DNA of 7,736 nt, from assembly GCA_016763255.1 (NCBI GenBank), contig JAESUA010000147.1, forward strand, positions 1 through 7,736. Reading direction: 5' to 3'. Position 1 is the first letter of the stretch; every line of letters starts with the position of its first letter. Below, piece by piece: positions 1 through 6,439 of this stretch. The notes under the pieces were generated by a model that was not told where the DNA came from, did not search any database, and was given only the letters and a program-made list of their open reading frames with translations. Made by a program: the position numbers and the translations under genes. The stretch comes from Magnetovibrio sp. (GTDB taxonomy: Bacteria > Pseudomonadota > Alphaproteobacteria > Rhodospirillales > Magnetovibrionaceae).

Positions 1-1
1 A

Positions 2-463
2 CCGTGGGTTTCGATCAGCTTGGCGGTGTCGTGGTCGATCTATGGCTTGGTGCGCAAGACCGCGCCGGTGGGCTCTTTGCCGGGGTTGTATCTGGAAACT
101 CTTATGTTGTTGCCGTTGGCGCTGGCCTACATCGCGTGGCTGTTTATGGTCGATGGCGGGGCCACTTTTGGCGTTGGGTGGCGCGACAGTGCGCTGTTGG
201 CGGGAACAGGTTTGGTCACCGCGTTGCCGTTGTTATTGTTTGCCCGGTCCACGCGGATCTTGCGATTGTCGACCATCGGGTTGCTGATGTACATCGTGCC
301 GACGGGACAATTTTTGTTGGCGGTGTTTGTTTTTGAAGAACCGTTTACCTCGGCGCATCTGGTGGCCTTTGGCTGCATCTGGATGGGATTGGTGCTGTAC
401 GGTTGGGGCTCTGCGCGGGCGCGCATTAAGGATCGCTCAAGGGCCCGTACCGCGCAACTCTGA
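2..463 (+). CDS. rarD: RarD/EamA-family transporter, C-terminal part (5' end outside window)
   Basis: The reading frame is open from base 2 and ends at TGA 461-463, giving 153 residues. Full RarD proteins are about 300 residues, so this is roughly the second half. Five hydrophobic segments are visible: ISLAVSWSIYGLVRK, ETLMLLPLALAYIAWLFMV, ALLAGTGLVTALPLLLFA, IGLLMYIVPTGQFLLAVFVF and AHLVAFGCIWMGLVLYGW. This is the second EamA repeat of a ten-helix inner-membrane permease. Signature stretches are the 'LVRKTAPVGSLPGL' loop, 'ALPLLLFARSTR' and 'GLLMYIVPTGQFLLAVFVFEEPF'; this pattern separates RarD (the 'chloramphenicol-sensitive protein' group) from general EamA exporters. The substrate is unknown. 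The tail is basic (SARARIKDRSRART), as expected of a cytoplasmic C-terminus. No clear intrinsic terminator follows. Family assignment is firm; the gene name rests on recalled motif similarity. Confidence 0.88.
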   Translation, partial: PWVSISLAVSWSIYGLVRKTAPVGSLPGLYLETLMLLPLALAYIAWLFMVDGGATFGVGWRDSALLAGTGLVTALPLLLFARSTRILRLSTIGLLMYIVPTGQFLLAVFVFEEPFTSAHLVAFGCIWMGLVLYGWGSARARIKDRSRARTAQL

Positions 464-697
464 CCACTGCTCCAATCTGTTTCACCAAAAGGCGAGTCCA
501 TACCGTTTGCGTAGCGTTTCATTTTGTCGTCTGCACTTAACAGTCTTGATCTGGTAACGAGGCAAATTCCATGGGGGCATTTTTGTGCCCGTGAGGGGGG
601 GTCGGCTGCTGTCTATGTTTAATGTCGGGTTAACGTGGTGATGATATCGAATGAAGATCGAAGCTGTTAGCAGGCGGTAACGATCGTAATTATATTG

Positions 698-726
698 TTG
701 CATCAGGATGTTGGCATAATTATACC
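698..726 (+). promoter_or_regulatory. Possible promoter with near-palindrome over the -10 region
   Basis: TTGCAT (698-703) and TATACC (721-726) are separated by 17 bp, each matching four of six sigma-70 consensus bases. The -10 lies inside GGCATAATTATACC (713-726), a 14-bp palindrome with one mismatched pair. That is a common arrangement for a repressor operator. It would read toward the micro-ORFs at 744 and 859. The matches are weak in an AT-rich region, so chance is a real alternative. Confidence 0.22.
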
Positions 727-858
727 GTCAATACCCAACGGGGATGGTGCTGATGCATGACCTATTGAGCAATGCTATTGTATATTCTAGTAAATTGAAT
801 TTATTGGATTAATTTAAATCATCACGTATCCGTATAGATATTCTTAGGGGGCCGGGGC

Positions 859-951
859 ATGACACATGTAATGCCAGAACTCGCTTCGGTGGGTTTTGCG
901 ATTATGGGTAGGTTAGCCTCATCGAACCGATGGAATGGGGGACTGCGTTAG
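859..951 (+). CDS. Doubtful small ORF, 30 residues
   Basis: An ATG at 859 is preceded by AGGGGG (846-851) with a 7-nt spacer, one of the better ribosome-binding sites in the window. The frame runs 30 codons to TAG at 949-951 (MTHVMPELASVGFAIMGRLA, then SSNRWNGGLR). The middle is mildly hydrophobic (ELASVGFAIMG) and the tail basic, which could suit a tiny membrane-associated or leader peptide. I recognise no family. An ORF of this length is expected by chance, and the only positive evidence is the ribosome-binding site plus a possible upstream promoter at 698-726. Confidence 0.18.
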   Translation: MTHVMPELASVGFAIMGRLASSNRWNGGLR

Positions 952-961
952 GCATACGCGA

Positions 962-987
962 TGGTTAACGCCGGGTAAAGCTAACCA
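962..987. repeat. Inverted repeat TGGTTA / TAACCA
   Basis: TGGTTA (962-967) is repeated in inverse orientation as TAACCA (982-987) across 14 nt. Just downstream, GTGGTGACCAC (990-1000) is a second short palindrome with 5-bp arms around one base. No gene start lies close by, so any role as operator or RNA hairpin is open. Arms this short can occur by chance. Confidence 0.25.
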
Positions 988-1227
988 AAGTGGTGACCAC
1001 GTGATGAGGGGGTTTTGGTGAGCGTCAGGGGACACTTCAAGATCTAATTCCTGATATCAAGCAAGGCTTAAATGTATCACAACCACGACCATACTTGGTT
1101 GACTTTGCCCCCACTGGATTGCGGACAGATTTTGCAATCAACGTATGAAGTTGCGGGTCAATATATTGTCTTTGCACCTTCCATTGAACAGATCATTTGA
1201 GTCCTTTAGAGGTTATATTAGCGATTA

Positions 1228-1275
1228 TTAGCATGTTTAAGAGCGCACAGCCTGCAAATGAGGCAATAATGCTAA
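1228..1275. repeat. Nested inverted repeat (stem within a stem)
   Basis: TTAGCAT (1228-1234) pairs with ATGCTAA (1269-1275). Inside this, GCCT (1250-1253) pairs with AGGC (1261-1264) around a 7-nt loop. TATTAGC also occurs twice directly, at 1216-1222 and 1226-1232, 10 bp apart (about one helical turn), and the inverted arm is a third copy of the core. It could be an RNA stem or a clustered protein-binding site. Low significance on its own. Confidence 0.25.
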
Positions 1276-1317
1276 CAAATTATTAAAACGGAATATAATG
1301 ATACATTTCAAGAAGTT

Positions 1318-1342
1318 ATGTATAACATGTAATGTTATACAT
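1318..1342. promoter_or_regulatory. Perfect palindrome, 11-bp arms, probable operator
   Basis: ATGTATAACAT (1318-1328) is followed by GTA and then ATGTTATACAT (1332-1342), an exact reverse complement of the first arm. Ten of the 11 arm bases other than the central junction are free of any coding constraint, and the arms are neither a simple repeat nor GC-rich. The size and symmetry resemble a dimeric repressor operator (TetR-, GntR- or ribbon-helix-helix-like) rather than a terminator, since no T-run follows. It sits about 210 bp upstream of the J-domain gene, the next gene on the plus strand. Which regulator binds is unknown. Confidence 0.5.
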
Positions 1343-1416
1343 TGGCTAAATTAATGAAATACTGGCACTAGAAGGTTCATTTCGACCCGGAAAGGTCTAT
1401 AAAACAACAATAGTAG

Positions 1417-1444
1417 TTGACTGGTTGCATGATAGTCATAAACT
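1417..1444 (+). promoter_or_regulatory. Candidate promoter of the J-domain gene
   Basis: TTGACT (1417-1422, five of six bases of the -35 consensus) and TAAACT (1439-1444, four of six of the -10) are 16 bp apart. This would start transcription near 1452 and leave a leader of about 100 nt before ATG 1552. TGACT within the -35 and AGTCA at 1434-1438 form an inverted pair across the spacer, so a regulator could bind over the promoter. Assigned by eye. Confidence 0.35.
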
Positions 1445-1465
1445 TGATTTGAGTTGGTTATGACT
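1434..1465. repeat. Inverted repeat AGTCATAA / TTATGACT in the J-gene leader
   Basis: AGTCATAA (1434-1441) pairs perfectly with TTATGACT (1458-1465) across 16 nt. The loop holds a smaller ACT...AGT pairing, and TTTTCC overlaps and follows the right arm (from 1464). It overlaps the candidate -10 region. It could be an operator (two copies of a TGACT half-site, plus a third at 1418-1422) or, if transcribed, a weak attenuator hairpin. Confidence 0.35.
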
Positions 1466-1532
1466 TTTCCCAGACAACGGTGCCTTTTTAGGCAATTGGC
1501 GGCCATACACTGACCACATGTGGGTTGGCCTT

Positions 1533-1538
1533 AAGGAG
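1533..1538 (+). promoter_or_regulatory. Ribosome-binding site AAGGAG that decides the J-gene start
   Basis: AAGGAG at 1533-1538 is the only strong Shine-Dalgarno sequence near the gene. It lies 13 nt before ATG 1552, slightly longer than ideal. It lies inside the reading frame that would start at TTG 1525, which argues against that longer start. ATG 1564, with a 25-nt gap, is too far away. Confidence 0.6.
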
Positions 1539-1551
1539 ACGTGCGGACACG

Positions 1552-2223
1552 ATGACCAAGCCTATGAACAAACATTCCTATACGGTGCCCTGCGCCAGTC
1601 GGTTTCGCGATGAGGTCAATGCGTTGGCCAAAGTGAAGAATTGCAATGTCGCCGACTTGGCACGATCGGTCGTATTGGTTGTATCGCATGAGGTGATCAT
1701 CGCGCTTAAGGACCCCGGAGAACCCACCCGTGAAGATCGCGAAACGGTGGTGCTCAAATCCGGTCGGTCCGCGGGCAAGCCGTGGCGGCGAAAGCCAAGG
1801 CTACAGGTGCGTATGGGGTCTGGTCTGGCCGTTGAAACCATCCGCAAAGCGTTGTCCCTGGCGTTGTCGATAGAGCGTGGCCATATGGACGTGGATGTAG
1901 CGTCCAAGGCCATTAAAAGTGCAGCGGTGATGGAACGCGAAGCCCAACAGTCTTTGTTGCGTGATACCCATGAAGAGATGGAACGTCTACGCAACGTTGT
2001 TCAGGCGCTGCATTTTGAACCGCTGGAGGGGGCTTTGCAAACCCGTGAACAGGCGCTGTACGTGCTGGGCTTTCCACCCGCAACACGGCCCGATCTGAGC
2101 GCTGTGCGGCTGCGCTTTCGCCGCTTGGCCACGGTCTATCATCCCGATGGCAAGGACGGCTGCCACCAGCGCATGAGCCAGCTGAACGCGGCCATGGAGT
2201 TGCTCCGGCGCGGCGGCCTTTAA
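1552..2223 (+). CDS. J-domain protein with ribbon-helix-helix-like N-terminus
   Basis: The product has 223 residues. Residues about 166-220 form a J domain: 'TREQALYVLGF' (helix I), 'RLRFRRLATVYHPD' (helix II) with the diagnostic HPD at 197-199, and 'MSQLNAAMELLRR' (final helix). HPD is the contact that stimulates DnaK/Hsp70 ATPase, so an Hsp70 co-chaperone role follows from family knowledge. There is no G/F-rich region or zinc domain, so it is a class C (type III) J protein with an unknown client. Residues about 9-47 (SYTVPCASRFRDEVNALAKV, then a helix ADLARSVVLVV) have the strand-helix-helix spacing of ribbon-helix-helix DNA-binding domains; this is my inference. A basic stretch WRRKPRLQVR (78-87) and a charged helix (about 125-150, possibly coiled coil) follow. 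I prefer ATG 1552 over TTG 1525 because AAGGAG 1533-1538 lies between them. No membrane segment or signal peptide is seen. Confidence 0.85.
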   Translation: MTKPMNKHSYTVPCASRFRDEVNALAKVKNCNVADLARSVVLVVSHEVIIALKDPGEPTREDRETVVLKSGRSAGKPWRRKPRLQVRMGSGLAVETIRKALSLALSIERGHMDVDVASKAIKSAAVMEREAQQSLLRDTHEEMERLRNVVQALHFEPLEGALQTREQALYVLGFPPATRPDLSAVRLRFRRLATVYHPDGKDGCHQRMSQLNAAMELLRRGGL

Positions 2224-2244
2224 ATCTATAGTGCAGGCAAAACA

Positions 2245-2273
2245 AAACCGCCCGAGCGATCCTCGGGCGGTTT
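2245..2273. terminator. Bidirectional intrinsic terminator between convergent genes
   Basis: AAACCGCCCGAG (2245-2256) and CTCGGGCGGTTT (2262-2273) form a perfect 12-bp stem with a 5-nt loop (CGATC). The GC core is flanked by A-runs on the left (AAAACAAAA) and T-rich sequence on the right (TTTGTGATTTT), so a U-rich tail follows the hairpin on either strand. It lies between the stop codons of the converging J-domain and Bax inhibitor-1 genes, as a shared terminator would. Confidence 0.92.
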
Positions 2274-2296
2274 GTGATTTTAGGTATGCGCTGTGA

Positions 2297-3031
2297 CTAG
2301 CGGCGATCGCCAAACAAGCGCAGCATCATCATAAACAGGTTAATGAAGTCGAGATAAAGGGTCAGCGCGCCCATGATGGCTTTTTTGGCAGCCACGGCGC
2401 TGTCATCAAATTCGCTGTAGATGGATTTGATCTTTTGCGTATCGTAGGCGGTGAGGCCGACAAAAATCAAAACACCGGCGGCCGAGATGATGAATTCCAA
2501 CGCACTTGAAGCGAGGAAGACATTGACCACCATGGCGATGATCAAACCGATCACGCCCATCATCAAGAACGAACCGAAGCCCGACAAATCGCGCTTGGTG
2601 GTGTAGCCATAAAGGCTCATGCCGGCGAACATCGAGGCGGAGATGAAAAATACTCGGGCGATGGAGGTGCCGGTGTACATTAAGAAAATCGACGACAGGG
2701 ACAGGCCCATGACGGCTGCGAAGGCCCAAAATAGGCCCTGGGCGGCGGTGGTCGACAGCTTGTTGATGCCGAACGACAGCACCAAGACAAAGCCCAACGG
2801 CGCCAACATCACAACCCACTGCAGCGGGCTGCCGAAGATCACCTGCATCATGGTGTCCGAGCTGGCGGTGAGCAACGCGATGATGCCGGTCAGCGCCAGA
2901 CCCGAAGCCATGTAGTTGTAGACCTTGAGCATATGGGCGCGCAGGCCTTGGTCGATTTCCATCGCCCCGGCTTGTGAGGAGGTGCGCGAACCGGTGCGCA
3001 GGACGGATTGGTTCTGGGGTTCGAAAGCCAT
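2297..3031 (-). CDS. Bax inhibitor-1/YccA-family membrane protein
   Basis: 244 residues, typical for bacterial BI-1 (TMBIM/UPF0005) proteins. After a polar N-terminus (1-35) there are seven hydrophobic segments at about 41-57, 71-88, 96-118, 126-143, 153-174, 178-196 and 219-239. Family marks are 'GLTAYDTQKIK' (192-202) and the last helix 'GALTLYLDFINLFMMMLRLFG' with 'F..RR' at the end. D197 and D228 are likely equivalents of the paired aspartates that act as pH sensor in the structurally studied homologue YetJ, a calcium-leak channel. In bacteria the physiological role is unsettled; E. coli YccA interacts with the protease FtsH. A Shine-Dalgarno-like GGAG lies 11 nt before ATG 3031. It is transcribed toward the shared terminator at 2245-2273. 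The permease gene ends 138 bp upstream on the same strand, so it probably has its own promoter. Confidence 0.95.
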   Translation of the reverse strand: MAFEPQNQSVLRTGSRTSSQAGAMEIDQGLRAHMLKVYNYMASGLALTGIIALLTASSDTMMQVIFGSPLQWVVMLAPLGFVLVLSFGINKLSTTAAQGLFWAFAAVMGLSLSSIFLMYTGTSIARVFFISASMFAGMSLYGYTTKRDLSGFGSFLMMGVIGLIIAMVVNVFLASSALEFIISAAGVLIFVGLTAYDTQKIKSIYSEFDDSAVAAKKAIMGALTLYLDFINLFMMMLRLFGDRR

Positions 3032-3069
3032 TTGGCGTTCACTCCATCAAAATTAAGTTTGCGTAAATT

Positions 3070-3099
3070 CTAATATGTCAGGAAATTGGGGCAAATCAA
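3070..3099 (-). promoter_or_regulatory. Candidate promoter of the Bax inhibitor-1 gene
   Basis: Read on the minus strand, TTGATT (3094-3099) and TATTAG (3070-3075) are 18 bp apart, each matching four of six sigma-70 consensus bases, with the AT-rich stretch TATTAGAATTTACG around the -10. Transcription would start near 3063, giving a leader of about 30 nt. This 138-bp gap is the only non-coding space upstream of the gene. No clear terminator for the preceding permease gene is seen in it; GAGATCTC (3138-3145) is only a short palindrome. Confidence 0.35.
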
Positions 3100-3169
3100 G
3101 GGCATCTGCGCAATTTCGGTTGCATATGATTTATAGGGAGATCTCGGTCGATGCACCTCATCATTGTAC

Positions 3170-5725
3170 TTATTCATTGCGCAGGTGTTTGCTGGCTTTT
3201 TCACCCAACGCGCGCCAGGTGCCGAAAAACCCTGCCAGGGTGGTGAAGGCGATCGCGGCAATCACCGTGGCGAAGGCCTCAAGCGGTAAAAAGATCCACT
3301 TCATGCCCATAATCTGTTCGATCACCGCCCACGAAATCAGCGTGCCGATGGCCGCCCCGATCAAGCCGGTGAACAGCCCCAGCAATCCAAATTCAAGCAA
3401 AAATGCGCCGACGATTTGCCGCCTAGTGGCCCCCAACACCTTGAACACCACACTGTCATAGACACGGCGCGCGCGAGTCGCGGCGATGGTTCCGGCCAAA
3501 ACAATGATGCCCGCCAGCACGGTGATGGAGGCGGTGCCGGTCACCGCCACGCCGATGCCGGCGATGATGCGGCTGGCGGCTTCCAAGGCATCGCGCACCC
3601 GAATGGCTGAGATGTTGGTGAAGTTATCGGCGATCACCCGTTCGATTTCAGATTCGGCTTCGGGCGGTGCCTTAACGGCCGCGATGTTGGTGTGCGGCGC
3701 ACTTTCGAGGGTGCCTGGTGCGAAGATGATGGCAAAGTCAAAGCGTAGCGTGCGCCAATCGATTTTGCGCAGCGAGGTGATTTTCGCGGTGATTTCGCGG
3801 CCCATCACATTGACCGTCAGGGTATCGCCGACACCGACGCCAAAGCCTTTGGCCACCGCGGCATCAAAAGAAATGATCGGCGGCCCGGCATAATCTTCGG
3901 GCCACCAGGACCCGGCGACAAATTCGGTGCCTTTTGAGGGGAAGGTGGCATATGAAAGTGCCCGATCACCGCGCACCGCCCACTTTACACCAGGGGCGAT
4001 GTCGGCCTGATCGACCGGCACGCCGTCGATTTTGACGATGCGCCCGCGCAAAGACGGGCGGCGTATCAGCCCCGATGTGCCGGGCACACTGTTGATTGCG
4101 GCATCAAAGGCTTCGACCTGATGGGGTTGAATGTCGATGAAGAAAAAAGCCGGGGCTTGATCGGGGATCGACTCTTTGACCTGCTTGGCGATGTTGCCCT
4201 GGATCAAGGCGACCGCCACCAAAACCGACAGGCCGACGCCCAAGGCCTGGACCACGCCGGGGGTCGAGGTGCCGGGGCGATGGAGGTTGGCCAACACCAA
4301 ACGCACCACAGCACTTTTTGGCTGGGGCGCGCGCTTGGCGATCTGCATCACCAAAAGTGCGCCGAGGTGTAGCAAAAAAACCGTGAGCATGCTGACGATC
4401 ACGAACCAATAGGCAAAATTGCGTTCTTCGGCCCAAAAAACCACCAGCGCGCCGAGCCCCAATACCCCCGCTAAAACCGCCAAGGCATAGCGCGGTCGCG
4501 GACGGGCGGTGATCGGCATGACATTGGTGCGAAACAAATTAGCCGCCGGGGTTTCGCGTGCCTGGGCCAGCGGCCACAAAGCAAACGTGGTCGAGACCAA
4601 AAATCCAAACACCGCAGCCTTGAGCAGCGCCATCGGATAAATCCCGGTGCGCGGCACCACCGGTAGCTGATCCTTAACCAATTCGATGGCCACATAAGGC
4701 AGCACCGCACCGAAAACCAAACCGATGGATATGCCCACCACACTCAGCGCCAGCACTTGTAATAGGTAAGCTTGAAACACCAAATTTCCGGGTGCGCCCA
4801 AGCATTTTAAGGTGGCGATGGTGGCGGTCTTGGTTTCGAGATAACTGCGCACCGCACCCAACACCCCGATGCCGCCGACCAGCAAGGCGGTCAAACCGGC
4901 AAACGTAAGGAACAAGGTCAAGCGATCGATGAACCGCTGCAATCCCGGTGCAGCGTTTCCCGGGCCATGGATGCGCCACCCGGCCTGGGGAAAGGTTTGT
5001 TTGAGGGTCTCGATAAATTGATCGGGATCGGTTTGTGGCGGCAACTCAATGCGGTCGTGATAGCGAATTTGGCTGCCCAACTGGACCAATTCGGTGTCCG
5101 GCAGGGCGTCGGTGGAGACCATAAAACGCGGCCCAAAACTGATGATCGAGGCCACCCGGTCGGGTTCCTTGGTGATCACAGCGCGTAACTGGAAGCTTGC
5201 TTTGCCGACGCGCACTTGATCACCGAGGCTTAAACCCAATTTGGTCAGCAGTCCGGGATCGATCACCGCGCCCCACACATCGTCTTGTTTGGCCAATTGG
5301 CCCTGCAGGGCCGAGGGCGGATCAAGTGCCATCTTGCCCGCCAGCGGATACAGCCCATCGACGCCTTTGAGTTCCACCAGCGCCCGGCTGTTAGGTGTTT
5401 GCGCCATGGCTTTCATTTCAATGGTCGATGACATGCGCTGGGCATGGGCTTGCAAAAACGTGCGCTGTTCGTCATTGATGGCGCGGTGCTGCATGCGTAA
5501 ATCGATGTCGCCGCCCAATAATGTGCGGGCATCGGCCATCAGTCCGGCCTTGACCGACAGCGAAGCCGAGTTGACGGCGGCGATGGCCGCGACGCCCAAC
5601 GCCAGACAGGCCAAAAAGACGCGAAAGCCCTTGAGCCCGGTGCGCAACTCGCGGCGCGCAATGCGCCATGCTAAACCGAGGGTATGGCCAGAATTGTTTG
5701 GGGCGGTGGCGCGCGCATCGTTCAT
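3170..5725 (-). CDS. ybbP: ABC transporter permease, double FtsX (YbbP-like)
   Basis: 851 residues, close to E. coli YbbP (about 800). The layout is helix 1 at about 35-57 (FRVFLACLALGVAAIAAVNS), then a MacB-like periplasmic domain (about 60-265). Next come helices at about 269-292, 320-348, 367-388, 413-431, 438-463 and 490-510. A second periplasmic domain (about 515-718) follows, then helices at about 722-748, 774-803 and 813-837, making ten helices in all. Two FtsX modules are marked by the matching turns 'TATIATLKCLGAPGNLVFQAYLLQ' (300-323) and 'YDSVVFKVLGATRRQIVGAFLLE' (756-778). These are coupling helices that contact the ATPase. Proteins of this class (MacB, LolCE) work by mechanotransmission, moving lipids or proteins out of the outer leaflet of the inner membrane; YbbAP's own substrate is not settled. 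It starts 3 nt after the ybbA stop without a good ribosome-binding site, so translational coupling is likely. The frame is intact. Confidence 0.95.
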   Translation of the reverse strand: MNDARATAPNNSGHTLGLAWRIARRELRTGLKGFRVFLACLALGVAAIAAVNSASLSVKAGLMADARTLLGGDIDLRMQHRAINDEQRTFLQAHAQRMSSTIEMKAMAQTPNSRALVELKGVDGLYPLAGKMALDPPSALQGQLAKQDDVWGAVIDPGLLTKLGLSLGDQVRVGKASFQLRAVITKEPDRVASIISFGPRFMVSTDALPDTELVQLGSQIRYHDRIELPPQTDPDQFIETLKQTFPQAGWRIHGPGNAAPGLQRFIDRLTLFLTFAGLTALLVGGIGVLGAVRSYLETKTATIATLKCLGAPGNLVFQAYLLQVLALSVVGISIGLVFGAVLPYVAIELVKDQLPVVPRTGIYPMALLKAAVFGFLVSTTFALWPLAQARETPAANLFRTNVMPITARPRPRYALAVLAGVLGLGALVVFWAEERNFAYWFVIVSMLTVFLLHLGALLVMQIAKRAPQPKSAVVRLVLANLHRPGTSTPGVVQALGVGLSVLVAVALIQGNIAKQVKESIPDQAPAFFFIDIQPHQVEAFDAAINSVPGTSGLIRRPSLRGRIVKIDGVPVDQADIAPGVKWAVRGDRALSYATFPSKGTEFVAGSWWPEDYAGPPIISFDAAVAKGFGVGVGDTLTVNVMGREITAKITSLRKIDWRTLRFDFAIIFAPGTLESAPHTNIAAVKAPPEAESEIERVIADNFTNISAIRVRDALEAASRIIAGIGVAVTGTASITVLAGIIVLAGTIAATRARRVYDSVVFKVLGATRRQIVGAFLLEFGLLGLFTGLIGAAIGTLISWAVIEQIMGMKWIFLPLEAFATVIAAIAFTTLAGFFGTWRALGEKASKHLRNE

Positions 5726-5728
5726 GAT

Positions 5729-6439
5729 TTAAGCGCCGTTCGTAAGAGTATCGGCGGCGATCACGCCATCGGCCATGGTGAGCATGCGGTCGCAGCGTTT
5801 GGCCAATTCCGGGGCATGGGTGATCAGCAATAAGGTGGTGCCTTTGCGCTCATGCAAATCGAACAAAAGTTCCATCACCGTGTCACCGGTTTGACCATCC
5901 AAATTGCCGGTCGGCTCGTCGGCCAGTAAAATGGTTGGTTCAGACACGAAGGCCCGCGCCAAAGCCACACGTTGTTGCTCGCCACCAGACAATTGGCCCG
6001 GATAATGTTCCAAACGGTGGCCCAGTCCGACCGCGTCAAGTTGTTCACGCGCCGCCTCAAAAGCATGGGCGTGACCGGCAAATTCCAACGGCAGGGCGAC
6101 GTTCTCCAGCGCCGTCATGGTCGGCACCAGATGAAAGTTTTGAAAGACAATGCCGGTGTGGTCACGGCGAAACAGCGCCAACTTGTCTTCGCTCAGGGTG
6201 GTGATGTCGTTGTCGGCGACCCGCACGGTGCCTGAGGTGGGGCGTTCCAATCCGGCCACCACCATCAACATCGAGGTCTTTCCGGAACCGGAAGGACCGA
6301 CCAAGCCGACGGTTTCACCACGTGAAATTTTTAAATCAATTCCGCGAAGGATATTGACCTCGCCGGCATCGCTGCTAAGTGTCAGGTGGATGTTGTTCAG
6401 CTGAATGGCGGGCGATGTTGACGATTGGATTTCACTCAT
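5729..6439 (-). CDS. ybbA: ABC transporter ATPase (YbbA-like)
   Basis: 236 residues, as expected for a stand-alone ATPase of the LolD/MacB class (E. coli YbbA is 228). All catalytic motifs are intact: Walker A GPSGSGKT (48-55), Q-loop Q100 in '[19 protein letters not shown]', signature LSGGEQQR (150-157), Walker B ILLADEP (170-176, catalytic E175), D-loop NLD (179-181) and switch H208 in 'LLITHAPEL'. It would drive the YbbP permease encoded 3 nt downstream. I chose ATG 6439 because AGGA lies 6 nt upstream on the minus strand and the protein then begins just before the usual first strand ([11 protein letters not shown]). An in-frame ATG at 6454 adds only MSGIL and has no ribosome-binding site. 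The longer open frame to 6625 would run into tesA coding DNA and is not credible as protein. Confidence 0.95.
   Translation of the reverse strand: MSEIQSSTSPAIQLNNIHLTLSSDAGEVNILRGIDLKISRGETVGLVGPSGSGKTSMLMVVAGLERPTSGTVRVADNDITTLSEDKLALFRRDHTGIVFQNFHLVPTMTALENVALPLEFAGHAHAFEAAREQLDAVGLGHRLEHYPGQLSGGEQQRVALARAFVSEPTILLADEPTGNLDGQTGDTVMELLFDLHERKGTTLLLITHAPELAKRCDRMLTMADGVIAADTLTNGA

Larger units (their letters stand above)
464..1551. other. Long gene-poor, AT-rich intergenic region with several inverted repeats
   Basis: Between the rarD stop and the J-domain gene there is about 1.1 kb without a convincing gene. Composition differs from the flanking genes: I count 13 of 60 bases G+C in 781-840, 15 in 1261-1320 and 17 in 1321-1380, against 40 of 60 in coding DNA at 2101-2160. 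I find no tRNA, rRNA, insertion-sequence ends or recognisable protein remnant. It holds a perfect palindrome (1318-1342), a near-palindrome over a possible promoter (698-726), inverted repeats at 962-987 and 1434-1465, and a stem-within-stem at 1228-1275. There are three doubtful micro-ORFs: 744-812 (22 aa), 859-951 (30 aa, good Shine-Dalgarno) and 1072-1200 (42 aa, weak Shine-Dalgarno). It could be a regulatory region, an unrecognised small RNA locus, or the decayed remains of acquired DNA. Confidence 0.7.

Noticed and set aside
575..590. GGGCA-TTTTTG-TGCCC hairpin as rarD terminator
   Set aside because: The stem is only 5 bp, the T-run is in the loop rather than after the stem, and G-rich sequence follows. 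It lies over 110 bp past the stop codon.
482..703. 73-codon minus-strand ORF downstream of rarD
   Set aside because: The composition is random-looking (many Arg, Tyr and His, mixed with Pro), there is no ribosome-binding site I trust, and no family is recognisable. It fits a chance frame in non-coding DNA.
901..951. tRNA-like sequence because of ATCGAACCGAT near 921-931
   Set aside because: No acceptor stem, D arm or anticodon arm can be laid out around it on either strand.
1525..1551. TTG start giving a 9-residue longer J-domain protein
   Set aside because: The only good Shine-Dalgarno (AAGGAG, 1533-1538) lies inside this extension, so it cannot serve that start.
3075..5732. Long plus-strand ORFs opposite the permease gene (3075-3461, 3486-3893, 5241-5732)
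   Set aside because: These are mirror frames of a GC-biased gene. The minus-strand product is a complete, well-conserved FtsX permease, and the opposite frames have no recognisable domains.
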